Assembly: GCA_023974075.1 (NCBI GenBank)
Contig: JAMFTG010000056.1
Span: 389,001-453,000, forward strand
Source of the DNA: Chaenocephalus aceratus
Taxonomy: Eukaryota > Chordata > Actinopteri > Perciformes > Channichthyidae
Length of the DNA stretch: 64,000 nucleotides
Direction: 5' to 3'
The notes beneath the pieces are model-generated. The model searched no databases and was not told where the DNA came from. It was given only the letters and a program-made list of their open reading frames with translations. Made by a program: the position numbers and the translations under genes. Positions 58,736-64,000 of the stretch are shown here, in pieces (the first letter of the stretch is position 1; the number at the start of each line of letters is the position of its first letter).

Positions 58736-60409
58736 CCAACTAGCTTTGTTTTCTTGTACCTTGTCTGTATACATTGTGTGTATTCATATTATATTATTAG
58801 TTAGCTTATTAGTAGTAGCCCTTATACATGATATATACATATGGGATTAAGAGTGTCAAACAACAACGCATACATTGAACATGCTTAAGGCTGAATTGCT
58901 TTTTCTTACTTTCAATAATGTTTATAATAGGACGTATGCTATTCAGTACATTTCATAAAGTTACAGCATTATACATTTGACATGTGAGCAAGTTTGAAGC
59001 ATCACCATTTTAATGTCCAGGGTCACGTCTCACATGTAAAGAGACATGATGCCACATGACGTTCTGTCAAATGCTCATGTTATTAAAGTAAAATCAGAAT
59101 TGAATGTTTTTTTATAGCGTGCCCTATCAAACAAACCCTAACCCTATATGCGTCTGTCCATATTTGTTTCTTTCCATTTCTGAAAACGGTACTTCCTGTA
59201 TGCATAAAGCCTTGAATGTTTTCCGTTTTTCTCATACCGCACCAGAAGGGCTTTTAATCAAGTTCCATCCTTCATGCTGCTGCATCGCTGCATCTGGACT
59301 TAATCCAGATACAGCTTGATTTGTGGTGTGTGTTTCCAGCAGCAGGTGACTCACACTGGGAGACATGTCCAATAAACAAGCGTGTTTTTATGCACAAACA
59401 ACATATAGTGCATTCATGAGTCTGACTGTCTGACGGATGCAGAGGGGGAACATTACCAGAGGCTTTCCGTGTAAATAAAACACTCCGTTAGCCACATAAA
59501 GCCAGGTGTTAACGTGATCATAAATTATTTTACCATCCACACACGTCTTGATGGACCTTATCTCTGCGTTTCGAATGTTACTGCCAAGTTGACATGTAAA
59601 TGATTCCTTACGGGTTGTAAAAAAAATCAAAACTAGCTGCACCTTCAGTGGGTGTTTAATTCAAGTCGTAAAGCATAACTGGAACAAACTGGTTTTGTTT
59701 TACGATGCATTTAACTGATCCCAAACCAAACACGAGGTATCTGTGTTTCCTATCTACAGTCCGCGGCTCTCCAATCTCTACAGCTGCAAGCGCCCGATTA
59801 GAGCCCTTCGTTTGTCCCTCGTTACCGTAACAACCATTTCCATGCTCCAGGTCAGAGGTCGTTAGCAGCGGTGACCTCGGCGACCTCGTTGAAAATACGG
59901 CAATTAAGTGTGATTGCAGCAGCCCGCCTTCATCACTGCGATCAATACAAGGGTCGATGGGGATTGATAGGAACTTTGTGTTGTTAGGCTCGGATTAGAA
60001 AGCCATCAAAGGTGACTGCAAATGGCTGTCAGTGTCTAAGAGACTCACCCCAGTGCATGCTGGGTATATTTTCAAGCTGCTGTTTATCAGTTTACGTTAT
60101 TTATTAATTTATTATTGGTTGTTTCACAAAAAATAGCATTCAGCCCCTTTTAGAGCCTGTGCTGTGTGGTACTGTTGGTCAGTGGGTGAATAGAGTTGCT
60201 CTGTTTTAACATAGTAACATCCTCTTTGGTGTTTAGACTAGTATTATTATAATAAATTAGCCTTTCCTGTCATCCGCATGCTTTGGAAAAGACGCAGTAA
60301 GGACATGAGGAGATGAAGAATGAGACACAAAATGGCACGTTACCAATATAGGTTTTTTTATCGCCTAACAATCATGTCTTTGAACTGGGTCACAATCTTA
60401 TTGGATTAT
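58736..60409. other. Non-coding stretch, no gene seen
   Basis: Unique-looking sequence with an AAACCCTAACCCTA word at about 59133. The balanced, non-repetitive block at about 59750-60060 has no coding frame and is a candidate for conserved non-coding sequence, unproven. Confidence 0.45.
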
Positions 60410-60413
60410 TTAA

Positions 60414-60941
60414 AGGTGGGGTAGGTAAGTTTCAGAAACCGGCTCGAGATACACTTTTTGTTATATTCCATGGAATGCTCTTAACATCCCGACAGCAATG
60501 AATATCTGAAGTGCTTTGACGAAAAATACATAAAGAAATGTCATCTGTGGAAGCCGTGGTACTGTAAAAAGTATTACAGGTTGGATTGCCGCCCTGTCTG
60601 TCAGCCTTCCATCTCGTGCACGCACAAATGTATCTCGTGCCGTCATTGGGCGTGCCCTCGTTGGGCGTGCCCTCGTTGGGCGTGCCCTCGTTGGGCGTGC
60701 CCTCGTTGGGCGTGCCCTCGTTGGGCGTGCCGTCATTGGGCGTGCATTGCAGCAGTACTTCAATGACTCGCCAGCAACAGGCGGCCACTTTCACCAGTCT
60801 GCTGACGTCATGGTCGCGTCCATGTGTGTTGGAGGAGGTGCTCTGTAAGGAAGTCTGAAGGAAGGGGCGGATTCTTCTCGGCTGTGTACTTTCAAATTGT
60901 AGTGCACTCGAGCCGGTTTCTGAAACGTACCTACCCCACCT
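60414..60941 (+). mobile_element. TTAA-flanked MITE with 15-bp internal array, 528 bp
   Basis: TTAA at 60410-60413 and 60942-60945. The inverted repeats of about 38 bp start AGGTGGGGTAGGTAAGTTTC and, inverse, AGGTGGGGTAGGTACGTTTC, continuing AGAAACCGGCTCGAG on both sides. It is the same family as 36147-36518 but carries seven 15-bp units where that copy has about one. No coding sequence. Confidence 0.9.
60636..60740 (+). repeat. 15-bp minisatellite, CGTGCCCTCGTTGGG x7
   Basis: Seven units. The first and last read CGTGCCGTCATTGGG and the middle five CGTGCCCTCGTTGGG. The parent MITE at 36147-36518 has the related CGTGCCCTCATTGG about once, so the array grew inside this copy. The five-codon unit yields spurious open frames on both strands. 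Confidence 0.95.
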
Positions 60942-60945
60942 TTAA

Positions 60946-61052
60946 GACTCTGTCTCACGATAGGTGTGTCCTTATAACATGTTAACATGATGTATGGTTC
61001 AGGTTATGATCCTGCAACATAAAGAAAACTGCTTTCACTCAGATGCCAATTA

Positions 61053-61109
<57 letters not shown>

Positions 61110-61379
61110 GTGGAGGTGAAAATAAGAGGTGATAGTCACAGCGTGGTTTATCTGCTGATGTCACAGAGGAAACACCTCAGTATTAATTACAACACTCTGT
61201 ATCTGTACATTACATAGAAATTAAATCACAGCTCATTCCCCAAAAGTAATCAAAGACACTTCAGTGCTGAATTATCGTGTCAGATCACCTGAGCTCAGAA
61301 TAAGTATTGTGTCCATCAAAGAAAAACGGATGCTCACAGCCATCTAACAAAGAGAAGCTGCTTTAGTAAATGTCATGAA
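60946..61379. other. Non-coding stretch with a TG microsatellite
   Basis: Contains a pure TG tract at 61056-61107; otherwise unique-looking with no gene. Confidence 0.6.
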
Positions 61380-62094
61380 CAGAGGTGGGAAGTAGTGGAG
61401 TACAAATACTTTGTTACTGTACTTAAGTACATTGTTCTGGTATCAGTACTTTACTCCACTACTTACGACTTTTTACTTTCTACTTCTTACACGTTGAACT
61501 CAAATACCTGTACTTTCTACTTCTTACATGTTGAACTCAAATACCTGTACTTTCTACTTCTTACATGTTGAACACAAATACCTGTACTTTCTACTTCTTA
61601 CATGTTGAACACAAATACCTGTACTTTCTACTTCTTACATGTTGAACTCAAATACCTGTACTTTCTACTTCTCACATGTTGAACTCAAATACCTGTACTT
61701 TCTACTTCTTACATGTTGAACACAAATACCTGTACTTTTTACTTCTTACATGTTGAACTCAAATACCTGTACTTTCTACTTCTTACATGTTGAACACAAA
61801 TACCTGTACTTTCTACTTCTTACATGTTGAACTCAAATACCTGTACTTTCTACTTCTTACATGTTGAACTCTAATACCTGTACTTTCTACTTCTTACATG
61901 TTGAACTCAAATACCTGTACTTTCTACTTCTCACATGTTGAACTCAAATACATGTACTTTCTACTTCTCTCATGTTGAACACAAATACCTGTACTTTCTA
62001 CTTCTCACATGTTGAACACAAATACCTGTACTTTTAAACACGAGTATCTGTACTTCTACTTGAGTAAAGGATGTGTGTACTTTTGCCTTCTCTG
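61380..62094 (+). mobile_element. hAT-like MITE built around a 37-bp array, 715 bp
   Basis: The ends are CAGAGGTGGGAAGTAGTGG and the inverse of CAGAGAAGGCAAAAGTAC, flanked by GTCATGAA (61372-61379) and GTCATAAC (62095-62102), 6 of 8 identical as for a hAT duplication. The left CAGAGGTGGGAAGTA...ACTTAAGTAC segment is a known style of vertebrate hAT end. Most of the element (about 61490-62035) is a 37-bp tandem array. Confidence 0.75.
61490..62035 (+). repeat. 37-bp minisatellite, about 15 units
   Basis: The unit combines CTACTTCTTACATGTTGAAC and WCAAATACCTGTACTTT. Variants AACTC/AACAC and CTTAC/CTCAC alternate in blocks. It lies inside the hAT-like MITE; the CTGTACTTTCTACTTCT word resembles the element's own subterminal TACTTCTACTTGAG sequence. 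Confidence 0.95.
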
Positions 62095-62308
62095 GTCATA
62101 ACTGAATTGAAGTCAACATCTCTGTTGTTTCAGAGTTATTTACCCGCCATTCCTGATAACTAAATTCATTCCACTTTCCTGGAATGTACTTGATTAAAGT
62201 TTCTGAAAATCAAAGATAGTACGCTTTGTATCTGTTATTCTGTCCACTCCCTGCTGCGGACATTTCTCTCTGCACTGTATATCTGTAACAGAACAAACAT
62301 GGCCTGTA

Positions 62309-62310
<2 letters not shown>

Positions 62311-62393
<83 letters not shown>
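62311..62393 (+). repeat. (TG)n microsatellite
   Basis: Pure TG tract of about 83 bp. Confidence 0.95.
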
Positions 62394-62394
<1 letters not shown>

Positions 62395-62850
62395 TATTAC
62401 ACAAGACTGCTAATAAATACACTCCGTCTTAAAGTTATTTCTGCCCAGAGCCTGAGGTCTGAAGTGTGTATGGAGTTACATGAGGCTGGTAATAAATAGA
62501 CGTTTAGAGATAAGACAACGAAGATTTCTCCTCTTCCTCCTGCCGTGATGGAGATGGAGCGAGGAGCAGAGTAAAGCGATTAGGTTTTATTATTTTCTCC
62601 AGACTCCGGGCCCCTGCTTGATTAAATTAAAGCCTGTAGCGGCTTGTCTGCACACAGAGGGGTCAGAACCAAACAGAACAGAATATCTCAGGGGGAAGCA
62701 GCGGGATGAATGCAATACGATAGATGATACGGTTTGTGACGAGTTTGTGAACGCCTGAGTATTAATGATGAGTCTGGGAAATCTGTACTTTGGAGTTTGC
62801 AGTGAGATACATGGGTCTAATAAGTTTGGGAAAAAACAATACAAGGTCTT
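62394..62850. other. Non-coding stretch, no gene seen
   Basis: Unique-looking sequence; frames on both strands lack domains. Confidence 0.5.
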
Positions 62851-63790
62851 ATCAATCAATCAATCAATGTGTATTTATACAGCCCAATATCACACATGCT
62901 ACATTTGTCTCAGTGGACTTCACAGTGTGTACAGAATATCAGTATGACAATACGACACCCTCTGTCCTCAGACCCTCTGTCCTCAGACCCTCTGTCCTTA
63001 GACCCTCTGTCCTCAGACCCTCTGTCCTTAGACCCTCTGTCCTTAGACCCTCTGTCCTCAGACCCTCTGTCCTTAGACCCTCTGTCCTTAGACCCTCTGT
63101 CCTCAGACCCTCTGTCCTCAGACCCTCTGTCCTTAGACCCTCTGTCCTCAGACCCTCTGTCCTTAGACCCTCTGTCCTTAGACCCTCTGTCCTCAGACCC
63201 TCTGTCCTTAGACCCTCTGTCCTCAGACCCTCTGTCCTTAGACCCTCACATCGTACAAGGAAACACTTCCAGAGAAAACCCACAGTTTAAAGGGAACATG
63301 GGAGAAACCTCAGGGAGAGCAGCAGAGGAGGGATCCCTCTCCCAGGACGGACAGACGTGCAATAGATGCCGTGTGTAAATCCAAGAGATAATACATTTGC
63401 AACATGTAGACCGAATGTTAGGAAATGCATGTGTCTGTAATAAGAAGATGAATCCACGAGGATGTCAGCTACAATCCTGTGGAAGCCATCAGGGAAGCAG
63501 CAAGACGAGACCCAAGGCAGGACCGCAGAGACAGGTTCAGCCATGACTCGAAGTCCAGGACTCAGGATCAGGATCAGGACTCAGGACTCAGGACTCAGGA
63601 CTCAGGATCCCGGCGTAGATAGACACCAAAAATAAATTTGGGGAAGCTGGGTTATTGGGAACATGAGAGAACACGGGTACAGACAGACAGAAGGAAGAAG
63701 TAAGGTGTCCCCGACAGTCTAAGTCTATAGCAGCTAAACTAGGGGCTGAATCTAATCAGCCCTTATCAAAAAGGAAGATCTTAAGCGCTC
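62851..63790 (-). repeat. Reverse-oriented LINE/SINE-type dispersed repeat with 15-bp array
   Basis: Starts with an ATCA simple repeat (62851-62868) and TGTATTTATACAGCCCAATA, TCACACATGC, resembling the start of the segment at 34775. It continues through CTCAGTGGACTTCACAGTGT, a 15-bp array (62958-63242), GGGATCCCTCTCCCAGGACG, GACAGACGTGCAATAGATGC, a CAGGACT/CAGGATC mini-array (63555-63609), and ends near AGATCTTAAGCGCTCTTAAA. This order recurs in many percomorph genomes as far as I recall; the exact family name is uncertain. It encodes nothing intact. Confidence 0.65.
62958..63242 (+). repeat. 15-bp minisatellite, CCCTCTGTCCTYAGA x19
   Basis: Nineteen exact-length units differ only at one position, C or T. 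In order the types are C C T C T T C T T C C T C T T C T C T. Units 1-8 repeat as units 10-17, a 135-bp (nine-unit) higher-order duplication. The unit is five codons, giving open frames in all registers (for example RTEGL repeats on the minus strand). Confidence 0.95.
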
Positions 63791-64000
63791 TTAAAAAAAT
63801 AATAAAATATATACATTTTTGTCAGATTAATGGACTTGTTGGACTCTTATGGCACTACTTTTATTCTATTTTATTGTATTTACTTGCACTATTGTATCTG
63901 TTTTATTGTGTTGCACTGTTGGAGGAGGAGCCTGTGACCTCAGATGTTCATCGACATAACTACACTGTACTGTAGCTACTGTAGCTACTGTATGCACGAA
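63791..64000. other. Non-coding stretch at window end
   Basis: AT-rich sequence ending in a short CTGTAGCTACTGTAGCTACTG repeat-like word. No gene seen. Confidence 0.5.

Noticed and set aside
62790..63290. 166-codon frame with PSVLR repeats
   Set aside because: It crosses the 15-bp minisatellite; all three forward registers and the reverse strand are open.

Overview
The window looks like non-coding, repeat-rich nuclear DNA from a bony fish, most likely a percomorph teleost. This rests on very abundant (CA/TG)n microsatellites, many short non-autonomous DNA transposons (TTAA-targeting, hAT-like and Harbinger-like), an L2/CR1-type LINE, and a tRNA-derived SINE that shares a LINE tail. I found no intact cellular protein-coding gene, rRNA or functional tRNA. 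Nearly all long open frames are artefacts of tandem repeats whose unit length is a multiple of three, or that are open in every frame. The coding remnants I can support are a broken LINE reverse transcriptase (46.7-48.3 kb), a LINE ORF2 C-terminal scrap (14.8-15.1 kb) and a broken hAT transposase N-terminus with a BED-type zinc finger (2.9-3.4 kb).

The dominant feature is a family of TTAA-flanked elements with an internal 57-bp minisatellite. Array-bearing copies lie at 10.4-13.7 kb (about 50 units), 22.4-23.9 kb (inverted, about 20), 25.8-27.2 kb (about 20) and 55.5-57.6 kb (about 36). Array-free or relic copies lie at about 0.75, 14.7-15.3 and 32.25-33.06 kb. The last unit of each array runs into the element's own terminus, and every unit repeats the terminus-like TTTAAA box. 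The array therefore appears to be built from the transposon's own end. The largest array also has higher-order periods of 19 units (1083 bp) and 6 units (342 bp).

Other layout: 0-4.2 kb, microsatellites, a TTAGGG-bearing dispersed repeat and a decayed hAT element; 6-10 kb, two TTAA MITEs, one with a palindromic 22-bp array; 15-22 kb, a nested LINE-in-MITE, a diverged local duplication (15.4 and 20.8 kb), a Harbinger-like MITE, a SINE and a piggyBac-like MITE; 30-41 kb, four hAT-like MITEs (one nested in a 57-mer-family copy), a TTAA MITE and a proline-type 12-bp minisatellite; 43.8-52.7 kb, another TTAGGG repeat, the LINE split by a TTAA element, a very long TG tract and a hAT-like element with a perfect 8-bp duplication; 53.9-64 kb, further TTAA/hAT MITEs with internal 15-, 37- and 57-bp arrays and a reverse-oriented LINE/SINE-type tail with a 15-bp array.

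A recurring theme is that several unrelated short transposons each carry an internal tandem expansion. All family names are pattern recognition from termini, target-site duplications and motifs; no database search was possible.
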